The notes beneath the pieces are model-generated. The model was given only the letters and a program-made list of their open reading frames with translations. It was not told the DNA's origin and ran no database searches. Made by a program: the position numbers and the translations under genes. This document shows, in pieces, positions 31,879 through 40,957 of a DNA stretch of 60,933 nucleotides. How positions within the stretch are numbered: the first letter of the stretch is position 1; each line of letters begins with the position of its first letter. The stretch is from positions 1 through 60,933 of IMG/VR virus record IMGVR_UViG_3300037114_000075; one strand, 5' to 3'. The DNA is from a virus.

Positions 31879-32715
31879 TTGAATCTTCATCAAGTCGCCT
31901 CCCAGATTGTCGGGGCAATAAATCCGAATCAGGTCGTCGCAGTTCGCAGCAGCATCGGGCCGCTGATCTTGGCAGATGGAAAAGAGGTTCCGAAATACGC
32001 GACGCCTGGGGCGATCACGGCGAGCATCGGCGGGGCTTTCACCGCCTCGGTTCCAGATCCGACCAATCCGACCACTCTCGTCGTTTCCGCCGTTCTGACC
32101 GGCTCTCTTCGGCCCGGCGATGCCGTCTCGGGAACCGACGGCACGAACGCGCTCCCGGTGGGCGCGACGATCATCAAGCAGCTTTCCGGGACGCCCGGCG
32201 CGGCCGGTAGCTATCAGCTCAGCGCCGGGCCGACGACTGGCGCCCTTGAGGCTTGCGAGGTCACCTCAGCCAGTACGGTGCTCAATGTCTCGGTCGTGGC
32301 CAGCGGTGTCCTTCAGCCGGCTCAGACGCTCTCCGATATGACTTCGGCTTTGACCTCCGGCACGATGATCACGTCGCAAATCTCCGGGCTACCCGGCGGC
32401 GCTGGGCTCTATCAATTGAGCGATCAACAAACCGTCGCCAGCGAATCGATGCAGACGTCGATGTCTATCGTCGCGCAGGTCCAAGCGCTGACCGGCGGCG
32501 ATCTCCGCCACATGGATGCCCTTAACCTTCAAGGCTCGCACCGGTCGCTCTATTTCAGCGCCAATGTCCGCGGCGCGGTGCGTGTCTCATTGCGCGGCGG
32601 CGATCTCGTCACGATGCCGGATGGTTCAACTTGGTTGGTGACGCAAGTCGCAGAGCCGTTCTACCACACGGCCGGTTGGCAAAAGGTGATCGTTACTTTG
32701 CAGGCAGGGAGCTGA
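31879..32715 (+). CDS. Head-tail completion protein split by two accessory modules
   Basis: 278 residues, TTG start. The ends, MNLHQVASQIVGAINPNQVV and VQALTGGDLRHMDALNLQGS to VTLQAGS, form a family of about 125 residues that I recall from many Burkholderia- and rhizobial-type myophages, there as one continuous domain. Here residues about 50-195 insert two copies of the accessory module (TLVVSAVLTGSLRPGDAVSG; LNVSVVASGVLQPAQTLSD). The insertion lies in the loop before VQALTGG. Confidence 0.7.
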   Translation: MNLHQVASQIVGAINPNQVVAVRSSIGPLILADGKEVPKYATPGAITASIGGAFTASVPDPTNPTTLVVSAVLTGSLRPGDAVSGTDGTNALPVGATIIKQLSGTPGAAGSYQLSAGPTTGALEACEVTSASTVLNVSVVASGVLQPAQTLSDMTSALTSGTMITSQISGLPGGAGLYQLSDQQTVASESMQTSMSIVAQVQALTGGDLRHMDALNLQGSHRSLYFSANVRGAVRVSLRGGDLVTMPDGSTWLVTQVAEPFYHTAGWQKVIVTLQAGS

Positions 32716-32718
32716 GAT

Positions 32719-33096
32719 ATGTTCAAGACCAAGTTCAAATTTGCGGTCGCGCTGATCGCGGCGCTTGCGCCAACCATTGCGCTCGCTCAAGGGACGGTTC
32801 CAGGGCAATACATGGTCCCGCTCGGCTATTGCCGGCTTACGGCTACAACGCTCGAATCGGCGACGCCGCTTTCCTCGTGCAGCGGAGGAATCCCCGCGGG
32901 CGCCAGCATGGCGGCTATTCAAGCCGAGACGGCCGCTGTCCGCTATCGGGACGACGGCACGGCGCCGACGGCCTCGGTCGGGATGGAGATCGTCAGCGGC
33001 GCGAATCCTATGCTCTACACCGGGACGCTATCCGAGCTTCAATTCATCGCCGCGAGCGGATCGCCTCTCCTCGATGTAGTTTTCTACCGGCAGTGA
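32719..33096 (+). CDS. Small virion protein preceded by a signal peptide
   Basis: 125 residues. MFKTKFKFAVALIAALAPTI then ALA is a typical Sec signal with cleavage before QGT. The mature part (AAIQAETAAVRYRDDGTAPT, ASVGMEIVSGANPMLYTGTL) belongs to a small conserved phage structural family that elsewhere, as I recall, lacks a signal peptide. So the export signal appears to have been added. Confidence 0.7.
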   Translation: MFKTKFKFAVALIAALAPTIALAQGTVPGQYMVPLGYCRLTATTLESATPLSSCSGGIPAGASMAAIQAETAAVRYRDDGTAPTASVGMEIVSGANPMLYTGTLSELQFIAASGSPLLDVVFYRQ

Positions 33097-33097
33097 A

Positions 33098-34069
33098 ATG
33101 GCCTCGATCTCGCCGACTCAATCGAACGCGCAAGCCGCTCTCCGGGCATTCATCCTCGGTATCCTGCCGGCTTTGCCCGGCGGCGGAGGCCCAGCCGTTT
33201 TCTCCGGCTCGATCGAGGGCTCAGCCCTCACGGTGACCGAGGTAATGCTCGGGGCGATCCTAGCGGGCGCGCCGGTGCTCGGCGCCGCGCCGGGAACGCT
33301 CATTGTCGAGCAGACCGAGGGACCCGCAGGCGGGATCGGCACCTACACGGTATCCATTTCTCAGATCATCGGCTCGCCCCCGAGCGGGGCAAATATGGCG
33401 ACGGGCGTCACCGTGATCGCCGGCCAGCAGAACCGCGCCGCAGAGCCGGTCAATCCATGGTTCGTCGTCATGACGCCGATCTCATTCAGGCGGCTCTCGA
33501 CCAACGTCGACGAGGCTCAGGACTGCAAGTTCGTCGCCTCGATCGCCGATACCGAGATGACGGTGACCGAACTCGATGATGGCGCTCTCGCCGTTGGAAA
33601 CCAAATCTTTGGGCCTGGCGTCGCGGCGGGCACCCGCGTGGCGGCCTTCGACAGCGGAAGCGGCGGAATCGGAACCTATGATGTCGCCCCGCCTCAGACC
33701 GTCGCCAGCGAGATCATGTCGGCCGGCACGAAGACGATGACGCAGAATGTCCAGGTCACCATTCAGTGCGATTTCCACTCCCCCGACTTCATCGCTGGCG
33801 ATTTCGCGCAGACTGTAAGCACGGCACTTCGAGACGAGTTCGGTGTCAATTTCTTCGCTGGCCTTGCCGCGCCCCTCAACGGCGTCGTTCCGCTTTATGG
33901 CGATGATCCGAAGCAGACGCCATTTGTGAACGCGGAAAATGCTTATGAATGGCGGTGGGTCTTGGACGTCGAGCTTGAGGTCGAGCAGGTGGTCACGGTC
34001 CCGCAGCTTTATGCCGATTCCGTCATCCCGACTCTCTTTTCCGTCGAAGCAGAGTTCCCGCCTTCCTGA
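33098..34069 (+). CDS. Neck terminator-like (LIC_12616) protein with two inserted modules
   Basis: 323 residues. The framework SPTQSNAQAALRAFILGILP, VIAGQQNRAAEPVNPWFVVM, TPISFRRLSTNVDE, TIQCDFHSPDFIAGDFAQTV and FVNAENAYEWRWVLDVELEV fits the phage neck terminator gp12-like family. Two accessory modules interrupt it: residues about 34-105 (FSGSIEGSALTVTEVMLGAI) and about 145-212 (FVASIADTEMTVTELDDGAL). The family normally has no such inserts, as I recall. Confidence 0.75.
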   Translation: MASISPTQSNAQAALRAFILGILPALPGGGGPAVFSGSIEGSALTVTEVMLGAILAGAPVLGAAPGTLIVEQTEGPAGGIGTYTVSISQIIGSPPSGANMATGVTVIAGQQNRAAEPVNPWFVVMTPISFRRLSTNVDEAQDCKFVASIADTEMTVTELDDGALAVGNQIFGPGVAAGTRVAAFDSGSGGIGTYDVAPPQTVASEIMSAGTKTMTQNVQVTIQCDFHSPDFIAGDFAQTVSTALRDEFGVNFFAGLAAPLNGVVPLYGDDPKQTPFVNAENAYEWRWVLDVELEVEQVVTVPQLYADSVIPTLFSVEAEFPPS

Positions 34070-34154
34070 AGGGGACAGCGCGACAGGCATAATTGTGGAA
34101 TCCGGCGCGCCGTGTTAATCCTTAGCGGCGCAGAAGCGCGAGGAGGGCCTGACG

Positions 34155-36107
34155 TTGACGACAATTCCGGCCAGCACAATCGTAAACGTCGTTCCGAGCG
34201 TCATCGGAGCTGGCGGGACCGGCCTCAACGGCACCGGCCTGATGTTGTCCTACAACTCGCGCATCCCCAGCGGGACCATACTCAGCTTTCAAGATGATCT
34301 AGCCGTCGAAGATTATTTCGGCGTCGGTTCCTTCGAAGCTGCGGAAGCCGCCGACTATTTCGCTGGGTTCAACGGTGCAACGATATCGCCCAGCACATTG
34401 ATGATGGCGCGGTTCAATCAGATCAGTATTCCCGCTTTCCTCCGCGGCGGTGATATCGCAGGGCTCACCCTCGCGCAGCTTCAATCGATCTCCGGCTCTC
34501 TCGACATTCTCATCGATGGGGTTGCGCACAATGCGGCCTCGGTGAATCTCAGCGCCGTGACGAGCTTCTCGAATGCAGCGGCGACCATCGCAACCGCGCT
34601 CAACGGTTCGCTCGCCAATCTCTTCACTGGAACCGGCGCCATCGCGGCGGAAACCGCAGATTTCACTGCATCGATCGCCGGCCTCACCATGACGGTTACG
34701 ACTGTTGCCTCCGGTAAGATTGTCGAGGGCGGCGCCCTCGCTGGAAGCGGCGTGACTTCGGGAACGCTCGTCGGCGCACAGCTCAGCGGGACGCCTGGCG
34801 GAATCGGAATCTATGCGGTCTCGATCTCTCAGATCGTGGCTTCCGAGGCCCTCACGGAGACCTATGGCGAGCTTACCGTCACAGCGGTCTCTAGCGGCGC
34901 CCTCGCCGTTGGCCAGACGCTCGGCGGGGCAACCGTCGAGGCGGGAACCATCATCACAGCCCTCGGGACAGGAACGGGTGGGGATGGCACATATTTCGTC
35001 AATCTGACGCAGACCATCGCCAGCGAAGCGATCACGTCGACGGGCACGGCGGCAACGGTCGCCTTCGATTCTGTCAGCGGCGCCTTCGTCACCACGTCGG
35101 GCATCGTCGGCGCGGCTTCGACGATGGCTTATGCCACCGGCACTGCGGCCGCAGCTTTGATGCTGACCTCGGCGACGGGCGCTGTCATTTCGCAGGGCGC
35201 GGAGGCTCAGTCGCCCTCGACCTTCATGTCCGCGTTGATCATCCAGAATTCGTCCTGGGTCAATTTCATGACCCTTATGGATCCGGACCACGGAAGCGGG
35301 AACGCCATCAAGCAGGAATTCGCAGCTTGGAAAGATACCGCGCTCGGCGGGAATCGGTTCGGTTATTTCTGCTGGGATCCGGACGATTCGCCGGCGACGC
35401 AATCCGATGCAGCGGCGAGCCTTGGCCAAATTCTCAAAGCGAACGGCGATTCCGGCACGCTTCTCATCTGGGAAGGGGGCCAAACGGAGGATAGCGGCCT
35501 TTGTGCTTTCGCTCTCGGCTGGGCGGCGTCGGTCAATTACGCTCAGACCAATGGCCGCGCGACGCTCGACTTCCGCGCGCAGGCCGGGATCGTCGCCAAC
35601 GTCACCGATCCGCTGACCTCGGGAAATCTCGATTCCAACGGCTACAATTATTACGCCGCCATAGGTGCCGGGAACGCAAATTTCATCTGGTTTCAAACCG
35701 GCCAGATCACCGGCGAATATGCGTGGGCCGACAGTTACCAGACACAGATCTGGCTCAACAGTTTTTTCACCGTCCAGCTTCTGACGCTATTCCAGAACGT
35801 GCTCCGAGTGCCGTTCTCCTCTGCGGGCATCACGCTCATCGAAGAGACCTGCCAGACAGTCATTCAGCAAGGGCTCGCCTTCGGCGCCTTCGGTCCCGAC
35901 ACGCTGACGCCCGGCCAAATCGCCGAGATCAACAATCAAGCCGGCGCGAACGTCGCCTCAGTGCTTCAAAGCCAGGGCTATTACCTTCAGGTCCTATTGC
36001 CGGAGCAGGAAATCCAGGCCGCGCGCGGCCCATGGCCGATAACATTTTGGTACATCGACCAAGGGGCAGTCCAGAAGATCGACATGTCGTCGATCGCGGT
36101 GCAATGA
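34155..36107 (+). CDS. Tail sheath protein, DUF3383 family, with two inserted modules
   Basis: 650 residues, TTG start 7 bases after AGGAGGG. N-terminal DUF3383 features (LSYNSRIPSGTILSFQDDLA, DYFAGFNGATISPSTLMMAR, SLDILIDGVAHNAASVNLSA) and C-terminal ones (ASVNYAQTNGRATLDFRAQA, ITGEYAWADSYQTQIWLNSF, FWYIDQGAVQKIDMSSIAVQ) identify a contractile sheath. Residues about 170-297 are two tandem accessory modules (ADFTASIAGLTMTVTTVASG; GELTVTAVSSGALAVGQTLG). With six-fold rings this would put hundreds of modules on the tail surface. Confidence 0.88.
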   Translation: MTTIPASTIVNVVPSVIGAGGTGLNGTGLMLSYNSRIPSGTILSFQDDLAVEDYFGVGSFEAAEAADYFAGFNGATISPSTLMMARFNQISIPAFLRGGDIAGLTLAQLQSISGSLDILIDGVAHNAASVNLSAVTSFSNAAATIATALNGSLANLFTGTGAIAAETADFTASIAGLTMTVTTVASGKIVEGGALAGSGVTSGTLVGAQLSGTPGGIGIYAVSISQIVASEALTETYGELTVTAVSSGALAVGQTLGGATVEAGTIITALGTGTGGDGTYFVNLTQTIASEAITSTGTAATVAFDSVSGAFVTTSGIVGAASTMAYATGTAAAALMLTSATGAVISQGAEAQSPSTFMSALIIQNSSWVNFMTLMDPDHGSGNAIKQEFAAWKDTALGGNRFGYFCWDPDDSPATQSDAAASLGQILKANGDSGTLLIWEGGQTEDSGLCAFALGWAASVNYAQTNGRATLDFRAQAGIVANVTDPLTSGNLDSNGYNYYAAIGAGNANFIWFQTGQITGEYAWADSYQTQIWLNSFFTVQLLTLFQNVLRVPFSSAGITLIEETCQTVIQQGLAFGAFGPDTLTPGQIAEINNQAGANVASVLQSQGYYLQVLLPEQEIQAARGPWPITFWYIDQGAVQKIDMSSIAVQ

Positions 36108-36120
36108 CGGAATCCGAACG

Positions 36121-36552
36121 ATGTCTCTGACCGGCGCCAACTCAGCCATTGCGATCACGCAAGCCGTTCTGTTCCCGACCGCTCAGAGCCTTCAAGGTTT
36201 CGCGGCGGATGACGTCACCGACATGGATCCTGTCGAGATCGTCGAATATCTGATGGGCGTAGATGGCGTTCTCTCGGCTGGCTTCACTTGGAAGCCGCGC
36301 CTGCAGAAGATCAGGCTGCAGGCAGATTCGGCATCGAATCTCGTCTTCGACACGATCAACAATCAGTCGCAGGCCGTCCAGGACGTCTATGCGCTCTCCG
36401 CGACGATCCTGCTCCCCGCGATCGGCTTGAAGTTCACCTGCTCGAACGGATTTCTAAGGAACTACAAGCCGATGCCGGCGGTCAAGCGCCTTATCCAGCC
36501 GCGCGATTACGAGATCGTCTGGAACTCGGTCATCCCGGCGCTGACCGGCTGA
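36121..36552 (+). CDS. Tail tube protein
   Basis: 143 residues. MSLTGANSAIAITQAVLFPT, GVLSAGFTWKPRLQKIRLQA, SQAVQDVYALSATILLPAIG and YEIVWNSVIPALTG are typical of the tube proteins that follow DUF3383 sheaths. It should stack as hexameric rings inside the sheath. Its stop overlaps the next start (TGATG). Confidence 0.85.
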   Translation: MSLTGANSAIAITQAVLFPTAQSLQGFAADDVTDMDPVEIVEYLMGVDGVLSAGFTWKPRLQKIRLQADSASNLVFDTINNQSQAVQDVYALSATILLPAIGLKFTCSNGFLRNYKPMPAVKRLIQPRDYEIVWNSVIPALTG

Positions 36553-36770
36553 TGGTCGGATCGTCCCAAGGATCGCCGTGCCGCTGGTGCGGGGAAGAGC
36601 ACGGACCTCTTTGTCCGTGGATCAAGGCCTTGGAGTTCGATGCCGGCGGCAATGTCATCCGGGCTGAATTCGTCACAGCGGCCGATTTTCCCCGCGCGGC
36701 GCCAGATGGTGAGAAATCTTCCGACGTGCCGAATTACGAAACCTTCAAACCGACGGGAGTTCGCAGGTGA
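36552..36770 (+). CDS. Small Cys-containing tail-region protein
   Basis: 72 residues from MVGSSQGSPCRWCGEEHGPL. The CRWCGEEHGPLC motif has three cysteines and a His that may bind zinc; the rest, WIKALEFDAGGNVIRAEFVT, is a short beta hairpin. Fits exactly between tube and chaperone genes with overlaps on both sides. Similar small proteins occur at this place in related phages. Confidence 0.7.
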   Translation: MVGSSQGSPCRWCGEEHGPLCPWIKALEFDAGGNVIRAEFVTAADFPRAAPDGEKSSDVPNYETFKPTGVRR

Positions 36771-37267
36771 GAAGCAGCGAGATCGTCGTCGTGCCGCCTT
36801 GGGGCAAGCGCGATGCCGGGAAGCATTTTCTGATCACGGAATGGCCGGCGGCGCGGGCGGAGAAATGGGCTGTGGCGGCGCTGTTGGCTTTCAACCGCGG
36901 CGGTGGTCGGTTCCCGATCGAGATGACCGCGGGGATGGGAATGCGCGGCATCGCGGTCCTCGGCCTCGAGACCTTCCTCCGTGGCCAGATGAAGCCCGAG
37001 GAAGTTCAGCCGATCCTCGACGATTTGCTGGACTGCGTTAAGATCGTTCGTGACAAGACGGCGCGAGACAAGGTCACGGGGAAGCCTGTGGCGACCGATA
37101 TCGTCAGCGACGACGACATCCAAGAGGTCCAGACCAGAATGTGGTTGCGCTCGGAGGTCTTGCGCGTTCATACGGGTTTTTCGGTCGGCGACGCTCTCTC
37201 CAGCTTGATCAATTTGATTTTGACGGAGCAGCGGGCCTCGCCGGATACGAAAACGTCTCCGATCTGA
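36767..37267 (+). CDS. Tail assembly chaperone (G-like)
   Basis: 166 residues, GTG start within the previous stop. Alpha-helical protein with KHFLITEWPAARAEKWAVAA and ILDDLLDCVKIVRDKTARDK. It lies between the tube and tape-measure genes, where the chaperone pair is always found. The 3' part overlaps another frame that can be reached by -1 slippage at 37174-37180. It should bind and protect the tape-measure protein during tail assembly. Confidence 0.8.
   Translation: MRSSEIVVVPPWGKRDAGKHFLITEWPAARAEKWAVAALLAFNRGGGRFPIEMTAGMGMRGIAVLGLETFLRGQMKPEEVQPILDDLLDCVKIVRDKTARDKVTGKPVATDIVSDDDIQEVQTRMWLRSEVLRVHTGFSVGDALSSLINLILTEQRASPDTKTSPI
37174..37180 (+). other. Programmed -1 frameshift slippery site
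   Basis: GGGTTTT is in phase as G_GGT_TTT in the chaperone frame, exactly the X_XXY_YYZ form. Slippage by -1 gives GGG TTT then TTC GGT CGG, entering the frame that stays open to 37434. It matches the lambda G/GT strategy. Confidence 0.8.
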
Positions 37268-37434
37268 TCGCGATCCTGTTGTCGGCTGATCGGCCCTCGG
37301 TAACGCTGCGCGAGCTCCAGACAGTTTATGGGCTGGAGGATGCCTATGACCTCCTTGAGATAAGGCTCGTCAACGCGCACAATGAGCGCATCATCGCCGA
37401 GCGCGAACGCCGCGATCGGGAAAGGAATCGCTGA
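37180..37434 (+). CDS. Tail assembly chaperone T-part, made by -1 frameshift
   Basis: 84 residues beyond the slip point, ending TGATG with the tape-measure start. Sequence YENVSDLIAILLSADRPSVT, then LRELQTVYGLEDAYDLLEIR is helical and protein-like. The frame has no good start codon with a ribosome site of its own, so it is best read as the T extension of a fused product of about 222 residues. Confidence 0.75.
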   Translation, partial: FGRRRSLQLDQFDFDGAAGLAGYENVSDLIAILLSADRPSVTLRELQTVYGLEDAYDLLEIRLVNAHNERIIAERERRDRERNR

Positions 37435-38960
37435 TGGCTGGTGCGGTCATAGACAGTATGGTGCTCGAACTCGGCTTGGATGCTTCAAAGTTTTCCGAAG
37501 GCCAGCAAGAAGCGATCACGAAGCTCCACGACTTCGAGACACAATCGCGTCGTTCCGGCGGTGTGATCGAAGATCAGGGCAGGCGCGTTCTTGACGTATT
37601 CCAGGCCTTCCGTCGCGAGGCGATCGTCGGACTTGGCGTATTCTTCGGCGGCAAGGAAACGCTCGACGCGATCAATCATATTATGACGATGGATGCTGCG
37701 ACAGGACGTCTGGCGCGGACGATGGACGTGAGCATCAAGGATCTTTCCGCTTGGCAGGGCGGAATTCAGGCGGTCGGAGGATCAGCGGAATCGGCGAATG
37801 CTGCCATCTCAGGATTGAGCGATGCGCTCGGGCAATTTGCTCTGACCAAGCAACCCCAGGAATGGATGCTATGGGCTAGGCGCGCTGGCGTGAACGTGTT
37901 CGATCAAAGTGGTCATGTCAAAGACAGCATAGAGCTTTTGAAAGAACTGGGGGACGCCGTTCAAGGCATGAATGCGCGCGAGCAAACGGCGTTGCTGGAG
38001 AAAATCCCCGGCATGAATCGGGACATGATCAACTTCTTGATAACGAACCGCCAGCGCCGCGACGAACTTCTTGCTGATTTCGCAGCTACGGCTCCAACGC
38101 CTGCCGAGGAAGCGGCCGCCGAAGCATACGCAGCAAAGCTAACGGAACTCGACCGGTCTGCTACGAACCTTAGTCGGTCGCTGGTTTATGCTCTTGGCCC
38201 CGCGCTGACGACGATTATGGACGCGATGACTAATTTCTTGGGGATTGCCGCAACCCCTCTTCCGAAAGGCGGCTTCTGGTACGATTTAGTCTACGCGCTC
38301 GATCCAGGTATCGCCGACCGGATCTTCGGAGTCCCGAAAGATTCAGATATGGCGACAGGGGCAGGGAGCACCGCTGCCGCGCCAGCACCGGCCGCTGGCG
38401 GAAGCGGCGCCGGGGCGACGCGTGGAGACCGCAACAACAACCCGGGGAACATCGTCTACGGACCATGGGCGGCCGCGCACGGGGCAAGCGGTAGCGACGG
38501 GCACTTCGCCATCTTCCCTACGCTGGAAGTCGGCCAAAGCGCAATGGATGCCCTTCTGGCTTCTGGGTCGTATTCCGGGTTGACGCTCTCTCAGTTGCAA
38601 CAGAAATGGGTAGGTAACGCCGATCCTAATTATCTCGGTGGCCTAGAATCAGCGACAGGCCTCGCCGGCGGCGACGTTCCTAATCTTTCCGATCCATCGG
38701 TTCGGTCCGCAATAGAGCGCGGAATATCGCGAGGCGAAGGAACGCATATCGTGAGCGCTGCTGCTTTGGCTTCCGGGGTATCCCGGTCTATGCCAGCGGC
38801 GGCCGCCCACGGGAGCACGGGTAATCCAGTCACCGTCACCGTTGGGAATGTCTACATCAACGCGCCGCAGGCGAAGGATTCGCCGAGCGCTGCGGCAGAG
38901 GTCGGCCCGGCCCTTCAGAGAAGCATCAAAGCCTCTGCCGCCAATTACAGCCAGCAATAG
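37434..38960 (+). CDS. Tape-measure protein with lysozyme-like segment
   Basis: 508 residues. N-terminal 250 residues are helical and coiled (MVLELGLDASKFSEGQQEAI... LHDFETQSRRSGGVIEDQGR), as in tape measures. Residues about 330-460 contain RNNNPGNIVYGPWAAAHGAS, HFAIFPTLEVGQSAMDALL and LSQLQQKWVG, the signature of a peptidoglycan-degrading domain found in virion proteins. At 508 residues the tail would be short, about 75 nm by the usual 0.15 nm per residue. No membrane segment is obvious. Confidence 0.8.
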   Translation: MAGAVIDSMVLELGLDASKFSEGQQEAITKLHDFETQSRRSGGVIEDQGRRVLDVFQAFRREAIVGLGVFFGGKETLDAINHIMTMDAATGRLARTMDVSIKDLSAWQGGIQAVGGSAESANAAISGLSDALGQFALTKQPQEWMLWARRAGVNVFDQSGHVKDSIELLKELGDAVQGMNAREQTALLEKIPGMNRDMINFLITNRQRRDELLADFAATAPTPAEEAAAEAYAAKLTELDRSATNLSRSLVYALGPALTTIMDAMTNFLGIAATPLPKGGFWYDLVYALDPGIADRIFGVPKDSDMATGAGSTAAAPAPAAGGSGAGATRGDRNNNPGNIVYGPWAAAHGASGSDGHFAIFPTLEVGQSAMDALLASGSYSGLTLSQLQQKWVGNADPNYLGGLESATGLAGGDVPNLSDPSVRSAIERGISRGEGTHIVSAAALASGVSRSMPAAAAHGSTGNPVTVTVGNVYINAPQAKDSPSAAAEVGPALQRSIKASAANYSQQ

Positions 38961-38969
38961 GGGAGAGGC

Positions 38970-39653
38970 ATGTCTTTCGTCGATCTGCTGACCTCCGACG
39001 CCGAAGACCTCGGGCTTGATTCCCTCTCACCCGGATCGGGATGGGGGATTTATCTCAACGGCTCGCCGGTGCTTCAGCCCGCATCGCCTTTTTCGAGCCC
39101 TATGTCTCCGCTGCTCTCGATTGCTTCGTCATTGGCGGCTTTGGTCGGGGTTCCAAATATTGTCCCCGCAACAGCCTCGACCATCGATTTCGAATACGGC
39201 CAGGACTGGCCGATTTCGAACTATCCGCAGGAACAGGGTGCCTTTCAATCATACAACAAGGTGACGCTACCTTTCGACGTCAAGGTTCATGTGGCATCAG
39301 GTGGCAGCCCTTCGGCTCGACAGGCCTTCCTCTCGACATGTCTTGCGATCGCAAATTCGCTTTCGCTGTTTGATGTCGTCACCCCGGAGATGACATTCAC
39401 CAGCGTGTGTTGCTCACACATCGATTGGCGACGCTCTGCGGATCGAGGCCAGACGCTCATCGTCGTCGATCTCTGGTTTCAGCTCATCAGCGTTTCGTCC
39501 TCGACAGGCTTCTCCAACACTCAGCAGCCCGGCGAATCCAGTCAGCAGGCTCTCGGAAGTGTTCAAGCCCAGCAGCCGAGCACGAGCGTCACAAATTCAA
39601 TTTCTGTCGGCGGAGTCGGCGGAAGTTCAATCTCCACGATTCCGGGAAGTTGA
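38970..39653 (+). CDS. Baseplate/distal tail protein (Dit-like)
   Basis: 227 residues. GWGIYLNGSPVLQPASPFSS, ASTIDFEYGQDWPISNYPQE and AFQSYNKVTLPFDVKVHVAS match the N-terminal domain of Dit-like proteins encoded right after tape measures in such myophages. The C-terminal 45 residues are Ser/Gln/Gly-rich and probably flexible. It should join tube and baseplate. Confidence 0.7.
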   Translation: MSFVDLLTSDAEDLGLDSLSPGSGWGIYLNGSPVLQPASPFSSPMSPLLSIASSLAALVGVPNIVPATASTIDFEYGQDWPISNYPQEQGAFQSYNKVTLPFDVKVHVASGGSPSARQAFLSTCLAIANSLSLFDVVTPEMTFTSVCCSHIDWRRSADRGQTLIVVDLWFQLISVSSSTGFSNTQQPGESSQQALGSVQAQQPSTSVTNSISVGGVGGSSISTIPGS

Positions 39654-39656
39654 AAA

Positions 39657-39986
39657 ATGCTGACCATCCCGCTCCAAGCAATTCCGAATCAAACTCTGCA
39701 ATGCCAGGTTAATGGGCAGAATTGCACGATCACGATCCAGCAATATGCCTATGGTCTTTTCTTCTCGCTTCAGGTCGGAACGGAATTGATCGTCAGCAGC
39801 GTCCCGTGCCTTAACCTCGTCTTCCTAGTGAGATTCGCCTATCTCGGCTTCATAGGAGATTTCGTCTTCGTCGACACGCAGGGAACCAGCAATCCGATCT
39901 ATACTGCCCTGGGATCCCGCTGTCAGCTTGTCTATCTGACGCCTGCCGAGGTCGCGGAATATGCCGCCGTCGCAGCGGCGGCCTGA
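39657..39986 (+). CDS. Baseplate plug protein
   Basis: 109 residues: MLTIPLQAIPNQTLQCQVNG, CTITIQQYAYGLFFSLQVGT and LVFLVRFAYLGFIGDFVFVD. Small beta protein recognised as the plug that follows the Dit-like gene in this type of tail cluster. It ends with an Ala-rich helix. Confidence 0.75.
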   Translation: MLTIPLQAIPNQTLQCQVNGQNCTITIQQYAYGLFFSLQVGTELIVSSVPCLNLVFLVRFAYLGFIGDFVFVDTQGTSNPIYTALGSRCQLVYLTPAEVAEYAAVAAAA

Positions 39987-39997
39987 ATGGGGCGCAC

Positions 39998-40948
39998 ATG
40001 ACTTTCAGCTCAAAGCTCATCTCCATCCAGGTCCAACTGGCGCAAGGTTCCAACACGAGCCAGCCGAACACATTTGCCGAGAGCGGAACCGATACGACGA
40101 TGCTTTCCGGATCGCGGACACAAGTCAGGATTGAGAACGCCAGCGCGCCGGGAATAAGCATCGCGCATGTCAAGATTTGGGGCTTGACCCCGAGCTTGAT
40201 GAACCAACTTTCCGCGCTCGGAATCGCCTTCAATCAAGTGCCTGGGAATTTCATTACTATCACGGCCGGAGATGCGGTTTCTGGAATGTCCACGGTCTTT
40301 TCAGGGGTGATCCTGAACGCATACGGCGATTATCAGAACCAGCCCGACGTCCCGTTCTTGATCGAAGCGAATTCCACTCTAAGCCAAGCCGTCGGCGTCG
40401 CACAGGCTCCTTCGAGCTTTCCGGGGACGCAAAGCGCCGCAAACATCATGGCCGGGATCGCTGGCCAGATGGGGCTGACGTTCGAGAACAACGGCGTCAC
40501 CGCTCAACTCAGCAATGTTTATTTGAGCGGCTCTTTGGCGACGCAAGCCGACAGGCTCGCAGATATGGCAAATTTCAAATGGGGGGTTTTCGGGAAAACG
40601 CTCGCCATCTGGCCACTCAACGGAAGCCGGAATAGTTCGAGCATTCCAACAATTTCCCCTGAGAACGGCATGATCGGCTACCCGGCTTTCGCCGCCTTCG
40701 GCGTCGTCGTCAAAACGCTGTTCAATCCGCAGCTCTCCTACGGGAGCAAGGTTCAGGTCAATAGCAGCGTCATCGCCGGCATTGCCTCTGCTTCCGCGGG
40801 TAATCCGACGAGGCCGACGATCCCTTCGCAATTTACAATTCTCAAGGTCGACCACTCCCTCGATTCGCTTCTCCCAGGAGGAGATTGGATGACCACGATC
40901 CAAGGATGGACTCTCGGAAGTTCGACTTCGCCGCCTTCGCCTTCATAG
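39998..40948 (+). CDS. Baseplate hub protein
   Basis: 316 residues. FSSKLISIQVQLAQGSNTSQ, VRIENASAPGISIAHVKIWG and ITITAGDAVSGMSTVFSGVI form the first hub domain; QADRLADMANFKWGVFGKTL and ILKVDHSLDSLLPGGDWMTT close it, the last being the typical hub ending. It is a gpD/gp27-like hub that docks the spike next to it. Confidence 0.8.
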   Translation: MTFSSKLISIQVQLAQGSNTSQPNTFAESGTDTTMLSGSRTQVRIENASAPGISIAHVKIWGLTPSLMNQLSALGIAFNQVPGNFITITAGDAVSGMSTVFSGVILNAYGDYQNQPDVPFLIEANSTLSQAVGVAQAPSSFPGTQSAANIMAGIAGQMGLTFENNGVTAQLSNVYLSGSLATQADRLADMANFKWGVFGKTLAIWPLNGSRNSSSIPTISPENGMIGYPAFAAFGVVVKTLFNPQLSYGSKVQVNSSVIAGIASASAGNPTRPTIPSQFTILKVDHSLDSLLPGGDWMTTIQGWTLGSSTSPPSPS

Positions 40949-40957
40949 GATTCCTTG

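Noticed and set aside
34299-35696. 465-residue minus-strand open frame opposite the tail sheath gene
   Set aside because: Arg/Gly/Asp-rich composition is the mirror of the GC-rich sheath codons. No ribosome site and no recognisable domain; a shadow of the sheath gene.
36288-36551. Upstream extension of the small Cys-containing tail gene
   Set aside because: It is out of frame inside the tail tube gene; the TGATG junction at 36552 gives the natural start.
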